From contig JANQLY010000010.1 in the NCBI GenBank assembly GCA_028280345.1, positions 62,001 to 126,000 of the forward strand: a stretch of 64,000 bases of DNA, read 5' to 3'. Origin of the DNA: Pseudomonadales bacterium. GTDB taxonomy: Bacteria > Pseudomonadota > Gammaproteobacteria > Pseudomonadales > UBA7239. Each line of letters opens with the position of its first letter. Within the stretch, counting starts at the first letter, position 1. Of the stretch, positions 1 through 7,036 are shown piece by piece. Below the pieces are notes generated by a model. It was not told where the DNA came from and ran no database searches. It was given only the letters and a program-made list of their open reading frames with translations. A program made the translations under genes and the position numbers.

Positions 1-76
1 CAGTAGTAAATCAAGAACTATTGCGTCATTTATAAAGTCTCAGAAGAACAAATGACCTAAAAAAGAGGCACTGTTT

Positions 77-1498
77 ATGAAGATAAAAAACTTATCCTCA
101 CACTCTGGCAACGGCTCTGATTATTCCCGCAAGCTAAAACATACTGCCGCGTCCCTGCTATTGTCCCTGTTGGTCTTTTCTCCATCGGGTTACAGCAAGG
201 TCAGCCCGGAAGAAGCGAAACAGTTGGGTACGACCCTCACCCCGATGGGTGCCGTTATGAAAGGTAATGCCAGTGGTACGATTCCCGAATATTCCGGCCA
301 TATTGAGGGCGCACCGGAGTGGGTTCGCTATGAAGGCAGTGGCAGCCACTTGCCGGATCCTTACCCGAATGAAAAACCGTTGTTTGTCATTACACAAAAA
401 AATTACCAGGACTATCGCGATAATTTAACAGATGGGCAAATCGCGCTGTTTGAAAAGTACAAAAGCTTTGAGATGCCGATTTATCAAAGCAAACGGGATG
501 CGCGCTATAGTGATTTTGTGCATGAAAACACACGTTATAATGCAACCCATACCGAACTGGTAAAAAGTGGTAACGGTTTTGTTGATGGTTTTCACGGCAT
601 ACCGTTTCCGATTCCGAAAAATGGCCTTGAGCTGGTCTGGAACCACCAGGCTTCTCCAAACTACGGTGCAACCACCGGCGCGCTGGATAGCGCATCGGTT
701 TTTGATGACGGTCGCGTTGCATGGCTGCGTAACAAGGAAGAGCGTTATATTCTGATGTACTCACCACAGCTTGGACGCGAGGCTTATAACCAGCAACCGT
801 TTAATGCCCAGGTGATGGTGCAGTCGCTCGCACCGTCACGCAAGAAAGGTGAGGTTATTCTCGTGCATGAGTTTCGCGATGTGACGGAGCAGTCGCGTAA
901 TGCATGGCAGTATTTGCCGGGTACCCGTCGTGTGCGTCGTGCTCCTACTATTGCCTATGATTTTCCGAATGGTCCAGGCGGTTTGCGCACGGTTGATGAT
1001 GCGTTGCTGTTTAATGGCGCAACCGATCGTTATACGTGGAAGATGGAAGGGGTGCGTGAATTGTATATTCCCTATAACAACAACAAACTTGATGACCCCG
1101 GGGTTGCCTACAAGGATATTCTTACGCCCCATCATGTAGACCCGGACTATATGCGCTATGAACTGCATCGTGTCTGGACGCTGGTGGGCGAGCTCAAGGA
1201 GAGCAAGCGTCATATCTATGCCAAACGCCGCCTCTATCTTGATGAAGACAGCTGGGCTGCGGTACTTGCCGATAACTACGATGCGCGGGGTATTCTGTGG
1301 CGTACCAATATGCGCACGATGGTTAATCTCTATGACCTGCCGGGCATGGGGCCGCGAGTTGAGATGTACCACGATCTGCAAAGCGGCGCCTATGCAGCAA
1401 ACTATCTGGTAAACGAACGTAAAGGCCTGCCGGAAAGAGTAGATGGCTTCAAGCCCAACTACTTTACAACTTTCCAGGTACGCAAAATCGGTCAGTAG
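77..1498 (+). CDS. DUF1329 family periplasmic protein
   Basis: A 473-residue protein that matches the DUF1329 family in length and in its N-terminal layout. It has a long polar start (residues 1-21), a hydrophobic core (about 24-36) and a likely signal-peptidase site near SGYS|KVS, so the mature protein should be periplasmic. The mature start SPEEAKQLGTTLTPMGA is typical of the family. DUF1329 genes often lie next to DUF1302 outer-membrane proteins and RND exporters, and the family resembles lipoprotein-sorting folds, but its substrate is unknown. Any such partner would lie upstream, outside the window. The ATG is preceded by AGAGG. A strong terminator follows, so this is probably the last gene of its unit. 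The family call is confident; the function is not known. Confidence 0.85.
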   Translation: MKIKNLSSHSGNGSDYSRKLKHTAASLLLSLLVFSPSGYSKVSPEEAKQLGTTLTPMGAVMKGNASGTIPEYSGHIEGAPEWVRYEGSGSHLPDPYPNEKPLFVITQKNYQDYRDNLTDGQIALFEKYKSFEMPIYQSKRDARYSDFVHENTRYNATHTELVKSGNGFVDGFHGIPFPIPKNGLELVWNHQASPNYGATTGALDSASVFDDGRVAWLRNKEERYILMYSPQLGREAYNQQPFNAQVMVQSLAPSRKKGEVILVHEFRDVTEQSRNAWQYLPGTRRVRRAPTIAYDFPNGPGGLRTVDDALLFNGATDRYTWKMEGVRELYIPYNNNKLDDPGVAYKDILTPHHVDPDYMRYELHRVWTLVGELKESKRHIYAKRRLYLDEDSWAAVLADNYDARGILWRTNMRTMVNLYDLPGMGPRVEMYHDLQSGAYAANYLVNERKGLPERVDGFKPNYFTTFQVRKIGQ

Positions 1499-1563
1499 CG
1501 TGCTAGCCATTGGTGAGGGTTATGGCAATTTCTTTATAAATTCCAAACACGATCACGGCATAA

Positions 1564-1594
1564 TGCCCCTGCTATAGCGGGGGCGTTTTGTTTG
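1564..1594 (+). terminator. intrinsic terminator after the DUF1329 gene
   Basis: An 8-bp stem (1565-1572 with 1577-1584) closes a TATA loop: GCCCCTGC-TATA-GCGGGGGC, with one T-G wobble. GTTTTGTTT follows. It lies 66 bp after the DUF1329 stop. The TTG that could open a longer form of the next reading frame lies in the T-rich tail, which argues against that start. Confidence 0.85.
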
Positions 1595-1650
1595 TCGAAC
1601 CCGTTAAAAATATAGGCAAACAAGGGCAACAGGTACAGGAACACACGCCT

Positions 1651-1959
1651 ATGATGATTAATTGGCTTTTAACCGGCTTTGCAATTTGTCTGTTGCTGGC
1701 CGGTATTATCCTGTTGGTTTCGCCGATACCGGTCGGCATTGTGTTGATTGCCATCTCCCTGTCGTTGCTGATCTCAACGAGCCCGCGCACCCGAAAGCGG
1801 ATTCGTACCTGGCGCATGGAACACCCGGGCTTTAATCAAAAGCTCCACCGGATTGAGGAGAAGATCGGCGATAAAATCAAATTTATCAGCCATGCTTTGC
1901 TAAAAACCCGCCCCGATTCAACCGACCGGCAAAAACACGAGCAATTGTCAGATAAATAG
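1651..1959 (+). CDS. small two-segment membrane protein
   Basis: A 102-residue protein. The first 45 residues form two hydrophobic segments with a short turn at SPIPVG, and the rest is a basic cytoplasmic tail (TSPRTRKRIRTWRMEHPGF). It resembles small bacterial PGPGW-type transmembrane proteins, for which no function is established. I start it at the ATG pair at 1651, with AGGA about 11 bases upstream. The longer TTG start at 1588 lies inside the upstream terminator. It is probably its own unit and is followed closely by the amino-acid symporter on the same strand. Confidence 0.65.
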   Translation: MMINWLLTGFAICLLLAGIILLVSPIPVGIVLIAISLSLLISTSPRTRKRIRTWRMEHPGFNQKLHRIEEKIGDKIKFISHALLKTRPDSTDRQKHEQLSDK

Positions 1960-2038
1960 CCATTCTTCACGCTTCTTCTACCTTTTTCTGTGTAAATCCG
2001 CTTTAATCGGGCAATTAACTTCTGCATAGGGAAAGAAT

Positions 2039-3382
2039 ATGGAATCTGTTACTGCGGCGATCAGTTGGCTAAATGGCATTGTCTGGGGGTGGCCAATGCT
2101 CGTACTGATACTTGGTACCGGGCTGTTTTTAAGTGTCGGACTCAAATTTATGCCCGTGCGCAAGATCGGCAGCGGTTTTAAACTGCTCGCCAGTGGCCGT
2201 AGCGGCACAGGTTCAGGGGAGATCACCCCGTTTAATGCGCTTATGACCTCGCTTTCGGCAACCGTTGGCACCGGCAATATTGCCGGGGTGGCCACCGCTA
2301 TTGCCCTCGGTGGGCCGGGGGCCTTGTTCTGGATGTGGTGCACAGCGCTCGTCGGCATGGCAACCAAATACGCCGAAGCGGTATGTGCGGTGAACTTCCG
2401 TGAGAAGGATGAAAAGGGCAACTATTGCGGTGGCCCGATGTATTATATTAAAAATGGTCTCGGTCAGCACTGGCAGCCACTGGCTGTGTTGTTTGCAATT
2501 TTCGGCACTTTGGCGGGCTTTGGTATTGGCAATACGGTACAGGCTAACTCTGTGGCCGACGCACTGGAAACCAGTTTTAACCTCGACCCGAAAATAACCG
2601 GTGGTGTACTGATGGCACTGGTCGCTGTAGTTATTCTCGGTGGCGTAAAGCGCATTGCCGATGTAGCGGGCAAGCTTGTGCCGTTTATGGCTGCTGGCTA
2701 TCTGCTCTGTGGCTTGTTGATTATTGTGATGAACCTCGAAGAGCTGCCCGCTGTTATAGCACTCGTCGTTAAAAGTGCGTTTACACCGGTTGCGGCCCAG
2801 GGGGGCTTTGCTGGTGCAGCGGTGTGGGCGGCAATTCGCTTCGGTGTGGCGCGCGGAATTTTTTCCAATGAGGCCGGGCTTGGTAGCGCACCGATTGCTC
2901 ACGCAGCTGCGCAAACAGATAGCCCGGTACGCCAGGGTACGATTGCCATGCTCGGTACGTTTATTGATACGATTATTCTTTGCAGCATCACCGGCTTTGT
3001 CATTTTGCTCACTGGCGTTTGGAGCAGTGGGGAAAGTGGTGCGGGCTTGTCGACCCTGGCGTTTAGCAGTGCGATTGGCGGAGGTGAGTATATTGTTTCC
3101 GTTGGCTTGGCGTTATTTGCATTTACCACGGTGCTCGGCTGGTCTTACTACGGTGAACGGTGTGTGGTATTTCTAATTGGAGCCAGAGCGATCTTGCCAT
3201 TTCGCATTCTATGGATTATTGCTCTGCCGTTTGGTGCATCGGCCGAGCTCGATTTTATCTGGCTGGTTGCTGATACATTAAATGCCTTGATGGCAATACC
3301 CAACCTGATTGCATTATTATTGTTAAGCCCGGTAGTGTTTGCATTAACAAAAGAGTACTGGCAGCAAAAAGCAATTAGCTAA
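2039..3382 (+). CDS. alanine/glycine:cation symporter, AGCS family
   Basis: A 447-residue polytopic inner-membrane protein of the AGCS family (YaaJ/AlsT/DagA-like), which brings in alanine or glycine with Na+ or H+. Visible family signatures are the N-terminal SATVGTGNIAGVATAIALGG with GPGALFWMW, and CGGPMYYIKNGLG near residue 135. The C-terminal half carries FSNEAGLGSAPIAHAAAQT, also typical. Length is normal and about ten hydrophobic segments are seen. The ATG has AGGGAAAG just upstream. It ends at a strong bidirectional terminator shared with the convergent SpoIIAA-like gene. Substrate preference cannot be read from the sequence. Confidence 0.93.
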   Translation: MESVTAAISWLNGIVWGWPMLVLILGTGLFLSVGLKFMPVRKIGSGFKLLASGRSGTGSGEITPFNALMTSLSATVGTGNIAGVATAIALGGPGALFWMWCTALVGMATKYAEAVCAVNFREKDEKGNYCGGPMYYIKNGLGQHWQPLAVLFAIFGTLAGFGIGNTVQANSVADALETSFNLDPKITGGVLMALVAVVILGGVKRIADVAGKLVPFMAAGYLLCGLLIIVMNLEELPAVIALVVKSAFTPVAAQGGFAGAAVWAAIRFGVARGIFSNEAGLGSAPIAHAAAQTDSPVRQGTIAMLGTFIDTIILCSITGFVILLTGVWSSGESGAGLSTLAFSSAIGGGEYIVSVGLALFAFTTVLGWSYYGERCVVFLIGARAILPFRILWIIALPFGASAELDFIWLVADTLNALMAIPNLIALLLLSPVVFALTKEYWQQKAIS

Positions 3383-3403
3383 AACAGCAGATGCTTAACA
3401 CTG

Positions 3404-3442
3404 TTTATAACCCCCTGCTCCTGTAGAGCAGGGGGGTTATAA
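3404..3442. terminator. bidirectional intrinsic terminator
   Basis: A perfect 10-bp stem (3411-3420 CCCCCTGCTC with 3426-3435 GAGCAGGGGG) has a five-base loop. It is extended by AA/TT pairs past one bulged G. A-rich and T-rich flanks let it work for the symporter on the plus strand and for the SpoIIAA-like gene on the minus strand. Confidence 0.9.
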
Positions 3443-3449
3443 ATATCCG

Positions 3450-3812
3450 CTAGTCTTTTAGAAAGGCAATGGCATCATCCTGGTCTTCGAAAGCAAACGC
3501 CTGCATATCAATGTTGCGAAAGATTTTATCTTCGATACTGACAGCCTTTTGCATCCACTGCTTGTCAGTGACAACGGCGATCTTGCGAATATTCGAGATG
3601 CCTACTTCAAACAGGTATTTGATTTTTTCAACGAGGGATTTAATTTCCACCCCTTCAAACGACTCGATAACCTCATAAATAACAATATCGCCATGTGCTT
3701 CACCGGCTTTTTTTGCGGCAGAAAGCACAAGATTCATGTCTTCTTCGGAAATTTTTTCTGCGACCTTGAATGCAACAGCGTTGTCGATACCAATATCAAT
3801 CATTTCGATCAT
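3450..3812 (-). CDS. SpoIIAA-like (STAS-fold) protein
   Basis: A 120-residue soluble protein matching the SpoIIAA-like family (a STAS-like alpha/beta fold). It has the alternating pattern VAFKVAEKISEEDMNLVLSA, a central strand IVIYEVIESFEGVEIKSL and a C-terminal AFEDQDDAIAFL helix. These proteins resemble anti-sigma-factor antagonists but usually lack a partner kinase, and some bind lipids; no role is established. The start is well supported: on the minus strand GGGAGGATTCACT precedes the ATG. It stands alone between a terminator and a promoter-like AT-rich region. No kinase or phosphatase partner is nearby. Confidence 0.8.
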   Translation of the reverse strand: MIEMIDIGIDNAVAFKVAEKISEEDMNLVLSAAKKAGEAHGDIVIYEVIESFEGVEIKSLVEKIKYLFEVGISNIRKIAVVTDKQWMQKAVSIEDKIFRNIDMQAFAFEDQDDAIAFLKD

Positions 3813-3946
3813 AGTGAATCCTCCCGACAGGGTGTAATAAACAACCGTTAATGTAAATCAGTTATACATATTTATATTGTAGTCGTTTAGACAAGAATCA
3901 AGTTGTCTTTGCGTAATAAATGGGGCAATAAATAAAACCATAGAGG

Positions 3947-4285
3947 TTAAAAAAACACCGTTCGAGAATAGGCATAAAATAACAACAACAATAGCGCTGT
4001 GTAGGCGAGAAAACACACGCCGGCAAAAATGCGCGGTATATAGTGAATGGAAAATCGCAGGCGATTAAGAGCGGATACCGAGCCACAGGCCAGTGCGAGG
4101 CCCATGATCAATGGTGGGCTGTGGTGGTTTTCGGCGAGCACCGAAAACGGCACCATAATAATAAAGAGCCAGTAAATTGCTGCGCGCACCGGGCCCGGCC
4201 TGGCGGGGCGGGCCTCATCCGGATTTACCAGCGCCGCTTCCGGTGTCTGGTAGGGGTCTGGCTGGTTTTCAGGTTCCACCAGCAA
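3947..4285 (-). CDS. hypothetical small membrane protein
   Basis: About 112 residues: a proline- and charge-rich N-terminus (DPYQTPEAALVNPDEARPARPGP) followed by three hydrophobic segments near residues 36-50, 58-70 and 85-105. It has the general look of small proteobacterial proteins with a PY-rich cytosolic head, like the one at 43246, and no function can be given. The frame opens with TTG (4285), CTG and GTG (4279) in a row and no clear ribosome-binding site, so the exact start is uncertain. It is divergent from the P450 gene. Hydrophobic periodicity supports a real gene, but support is moderate. Confidence 0.5.
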   Translation of the reverse strand: MLVEPENQPDPYQTPEAALVNPDEARPARPGPVRAAIYWLFIIMVPFSVLAENHHSPPLIMGLALACGSVSALNRLRFSIHYIPRIFAGVCFLAYTALLLLLFYAYSRTVFF

Positions 4286-4453
4286 AGTATACCCGCTATT
4301 GGGCGGGTGCCCGGAGCTGAAAATACTGCCTAAGACATTCCTCGCGTTTTTCCCGGTGGAGTAAAAATGTTACTCTGCGTGGCCTTGGCTAAAGCCCTGA
4401 CAAAAAGGCAGGATAGCCCTGAATATGCCCAATATGATTGTGTGGAGAAAATC

Positions 4454-5701
4454 ATGAGCGAAAAATGCCCCTTCCAGTTTGACCTAATGAACCCGGAAAA
4501 AATGAGCCGCGGTGTGCCGTTTGACGAGTTTAAAACCCTGCGCGAGCAGTGCCCGGTGGCGCTGCAGGATTCCGACAAGGGTGAGTACTGGGCGATTACT
4601 CGCCGTGAAGATGTGGATTTTGTTTCGAAAAATCCGCAGATTTTCTCTTCGAGTGAAAATCTCGCTCACCCCCAGCCCGGTGGTGAAGACCCGGAATCGC
4701 TGGAAATTATGAAGCAGTTGATTATCAATATGGATCCGCCGGATCACATCAAATACCGCAAGGTGGTAAAAAATGCGTTTACCGGCAGGGCGGTGGATGC
4801 GCTGGAGCCGATGATGCGCGAGTTTGCGAAGGATATTATCGACAAGATTGCCAGCAAGGGTGAGTGTGAGTTTGTCTCACAGGTTGCCGCAGAGATGCCG
4901 TTGTTTGTGATTTGTTCACTAACAGAAATGCCTGCCGAAAAGCGCCAGACTTTCTCCGATCTCGTGGACATTATGATCGGCATGGATGATCCGGAAATGA
5001 ATGTCAGTCAGGAAGATGGTCAGATGGCCGCTGCCCAGGTGTTTGAAATTGCGATGGAACTTGCGGTCACTCACAAGGCTGTTCCGAAAGAAGGAACCGT
5101 GCTCAATGCCCTGCTTAACGGTACGGTAGAAGGTGAAGGTCTGAGTGAATTTGAATTCTGTTCATTCTTTCTGATTTTGATTGCCGGTGGTGTGGAAACA
5201 ACTCGCACCGCTACTGCTCAGGGGATGCGCCTGTTAATGGAGCATCCGCAAGAGCTGCAAAAACTGGTGGACGACCCGTCTCTGATTGCTGGCGCGGTAG
5301 AAGAGATCCTGCGCTTTTATCCGTCGTTTAACTATATGCAGCGTACTGCGATGCAGGATGTCACCGTAGGTGACAAGGACATCAAACAAGGCGATATTGT
5401 GCGCGTCTATTATCCGTCGGTGAACCACGATCCGGATATCTTTGGCGACGATGCGGAAGAATTTAATGTGACGCGGGCTAACGAGATGCCGGACTTGCGC
5501 AATCAACACCGCACCTTTGGTATCGGTCAACACTTCTGCCTTGGTTCACACCTTGCGCGCAAGGAGTTGACTATCATGTTTGAAGAAATTATTCCGCGCC
5601 TGCGCAATCCGAAACTGGTAGGCGAACCGAAAAACCTCGTATCGAGCTTTATACCGGGCATCAAGGAAATGTTTATCACGTTTGACCCCGAGCAGGCTTA
5701 A
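4454..5701 (+). CDS. cytochrome P450
   Basis: A 415-residue soluble bacterial class I P450, which hydroxylates or otherwise oxidises an organic substrate using O2 and electrons from a ferredoxin/reductase pair not encoded nearby. Visible motifs are the I-helix oxygen-binding LIAGGVETTRT, the K-helix ExxR in EILRFYP, and the heme loop FGIGQHFCLGSHLAR with the Cys ligand near residue 362. I chose the ATG at 4454 (GTGGAGAAAATC before it; MSEKCPFQFD is a usual P450 opening). An in-frame ATG at 4367 with GGTGGAGTAAAA before it is almost as good and would add 29 residues. The gene is followed after 5 bp by an SRPBCC protein. The substrate is unknown. Confidence 0.95.
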   Translation: MSEKCPFQFDLMNPEKMSRGVPFDEFKTLREQCPVALQDSDKGEYWAITRREDVDFVSKNPQIFSSSENLAHPQPGGEDPESLEIMKQLIINMDPPDHIKYRKVVKNAFTGRAVDALEPMMREFAKDIIDKIASKGECEFVSQVAAEMPLFVICSLTEMPAEKRQTFSDLVDIMIGMDDPEMNVSQEDGQMAAAQVFEIAMELAVTHKAVPKEGTVLNALLNGTVEGEGLSEFEFCSFFLILIAGGVETTRTATAQGMRLLMEHPQELQKLVDDPSLIAGAVEEILRFYPSFNYMQRTAMQDVTVGDKDIKQGDIVRVYYPSVNHDPDIFGDDAEEFNVTRANEMPDLRNQHRTFGIGQHFCLGSHLARKELTIMFEEIIPRLRNPKLVGEPKNLVSSFIPGIKEMFITFDPEQA

Positions 5702-5706
5702 GTGAC

Positions 5707-6201
5707 TTGAAACCCTTTAAACCGCTTAAGCCGGTTTCACTGGATTTCTTTAACGAGGCGAACCTCTGTGTTACAACGGTTATGGAAGCACGCTGCACGC
5801 CGCAGCGTTTGATGGAAACGCTTGAGGGTGATGAAGTCTGGACACAGTGGGCGCCCTCTTTAAAAAAGGTGGAATGGACCTGCGAAAAACCCTATGGTGA
5901 AGGCAGCACACGTACGGTGTATCTCGCCGGTGACCAGGCAGTAAAAGAGGTGTTTTTCCACTGGCAAGCTAACAGACGCATTGCCTTTTATGTAGAGGAA
6001 GGAACCTTGAGCGGCATTGATGCATTTGCCGAGGATTATCAGATTGAAAGCGACGGCGAAATAACGCGCTTGAGCTGGACAGTTGCTCTGCAAATTAGTG
6101 GCATTGGTAAACTGTTCCTGCCGCTGTCGCGCTTTTTTATGGGTATGATGTTCAGGCGCTGGTTAAAAACGTACAAACAGTTACTCGAAGCAGATCACTA
6201 A
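5707..6201 (+). CDS. SRPBCC family (polyketide-cyclase-like) protein
   Basis: A 164-residue protein with a START/SRPBCC-like pattern. It opens a strand with CVTTVMEARCTPQRLMETL, then WTQWAPSLKKVEW, a central beta run, and a long C-terminal helix FFMGMMFRRWLKTYKQLLEA that typically covers the ligand cavity. Such proteins bind hydrophobic ligands, so the partner P450 may share its substrate; that is inference. It begins with TTG 5 bp after the P450 stop with no strong ribosome-binding site, which suggests translational coupling. The next ATG would delete the first strand. Confidence 0.75.
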   Translation: MKPFKPLKPVSLDFFNEANLCVTTVMEARCTPQRLMETLEGDEVWTQWAPSLKKVEWTCEKPYGEGSTRTVYLAGDQAVKEVFFHWQANRRIAFYVEEGTLSGIDAFAEDYQIESDGEITRLSWTVALQISGIGKLFLPLSRFFMGMMFRRWLKTYKQLLEADH

Positions 6202-6223
6202 ACTTACCGAATACGGTGCTACA

Positions 6224-7036
6224 GTGAACAGATCAGACAATAGAGACTTTGACAGCGAAGCGGGCCAGCTACTCGACTTTGAAGGTGCACATAATTTCCG
6301 TGACCTCGGGGGTTATTTAACCAACGATGGGCGGCGGGTAAAATTAGGCCACCTGTTTCGCTCGGATAAAACCGCCAACTTTAGTGATGCAGATGTGACA
6401 AGGTTTGATGCACTGGGTATTAATACCGTGGTTGATCTGCGCGCGAGTTGGGAAATTGCCGAACAGCCCTCGCGTTTGCCGGATGATGTTGAGGTGTTTC
6501 ATCTGGAAATCGATGTGATGACTCGTGAAGCACAAGATCAATTGGAAAAGGAGATGATCTCCGGCTACTTTGATAAAAACGACGCAGGTCACTATGTGGT
6601 CGAATACAACCGTCGCTTTGTTGTCGACTATGTTGATCAGGTTAAAGCGTTTATGCATTTATTATTGGAGCAACCGCGACTGCCGCTAATGTTTCACTGC
6701 TCCATGGGCAAGGATCGCACCGGCTATGCAGCAGCACTGGTTTTAATGGCATTAGGGGTGCCGGAAGAACTGGCGATACAGGATTATCTGAAAACCAATC
6801 TGCACCTGCAGCGGCGTGTGCAGCAGATTATGGAACTGGTAAAGAATCATCCCGCCAACCAGGGCGAGCCGGAAGGTATGCGCCCGATCTTTGACGCGGA
6901 AGAACGCTATTTGCGCATGGCGTTGCAAACGATTGACGATGAGTTTGGTGGTTTGCAAAGCTATCTGCATGAAACGCTGGATTTTGGCGATGCAAAGATA
7001 GCACAGCTGAAATCCAATCTACTCGACCCGGCTTAG
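6224..7036 (+). CDS. tyrosine-specific protein phosphatase
   Basis: A 270-residue protein with the N-terminal NFRDLGGY signature and the catalytic P-loop HCSMGKDRTGYAAALVL (CX5R; Cys nucleophile and Arg), as in the bacterial Y_phosphatase3 family. DLRASWEIAEQPSRLP is another family segment. These are cytosolic dual-specificity, tyrosine or lipid phosphatases; the target is unknown. GTG start at 6224, 22 bp after the SRPBCC gene, so probably in the same operon as the P450. Its last 18 bp overlap the end of the convergent PEP-synthase-like gene. Confidence 0.88.
   Translation: MNRSDNRDFDSEAGQLLDFEGAHNFRDLGGYLTNDGRRVKLGHLFRSDKTANFSDADVTRFDALGINTVVDLRASWEIAEQPSRLPDDVEVFHLEIDVMTREAQDQLEKEMISGYFDKNDAGHYVVEYNRRFVVDYVDQVKAFMHLLLEQPRLPLMFHCSMGKDRTGYAAALVLMALGVPEELAIQDYLKTNLHLQRRVQQIMELVKNHPANQGEPEGMRPIFDAEERYLRMALQTIDDEFGGLQSYLHETLDFGDAKIAQLKSNLLDPA

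Noticed and set aside
836..1510. A 224-residue antisense frame inside the DUF1329 gene
   Set aside because: It lies wholly within a confident gene, lacks family features and reads like the reverse frame of GC-rich codons.
2213..2914. A 233-residue antisense frame in the symporter gene
   Set aside because: It falls inside a clear membrane-transporter gene and encodes no recognisable protein.
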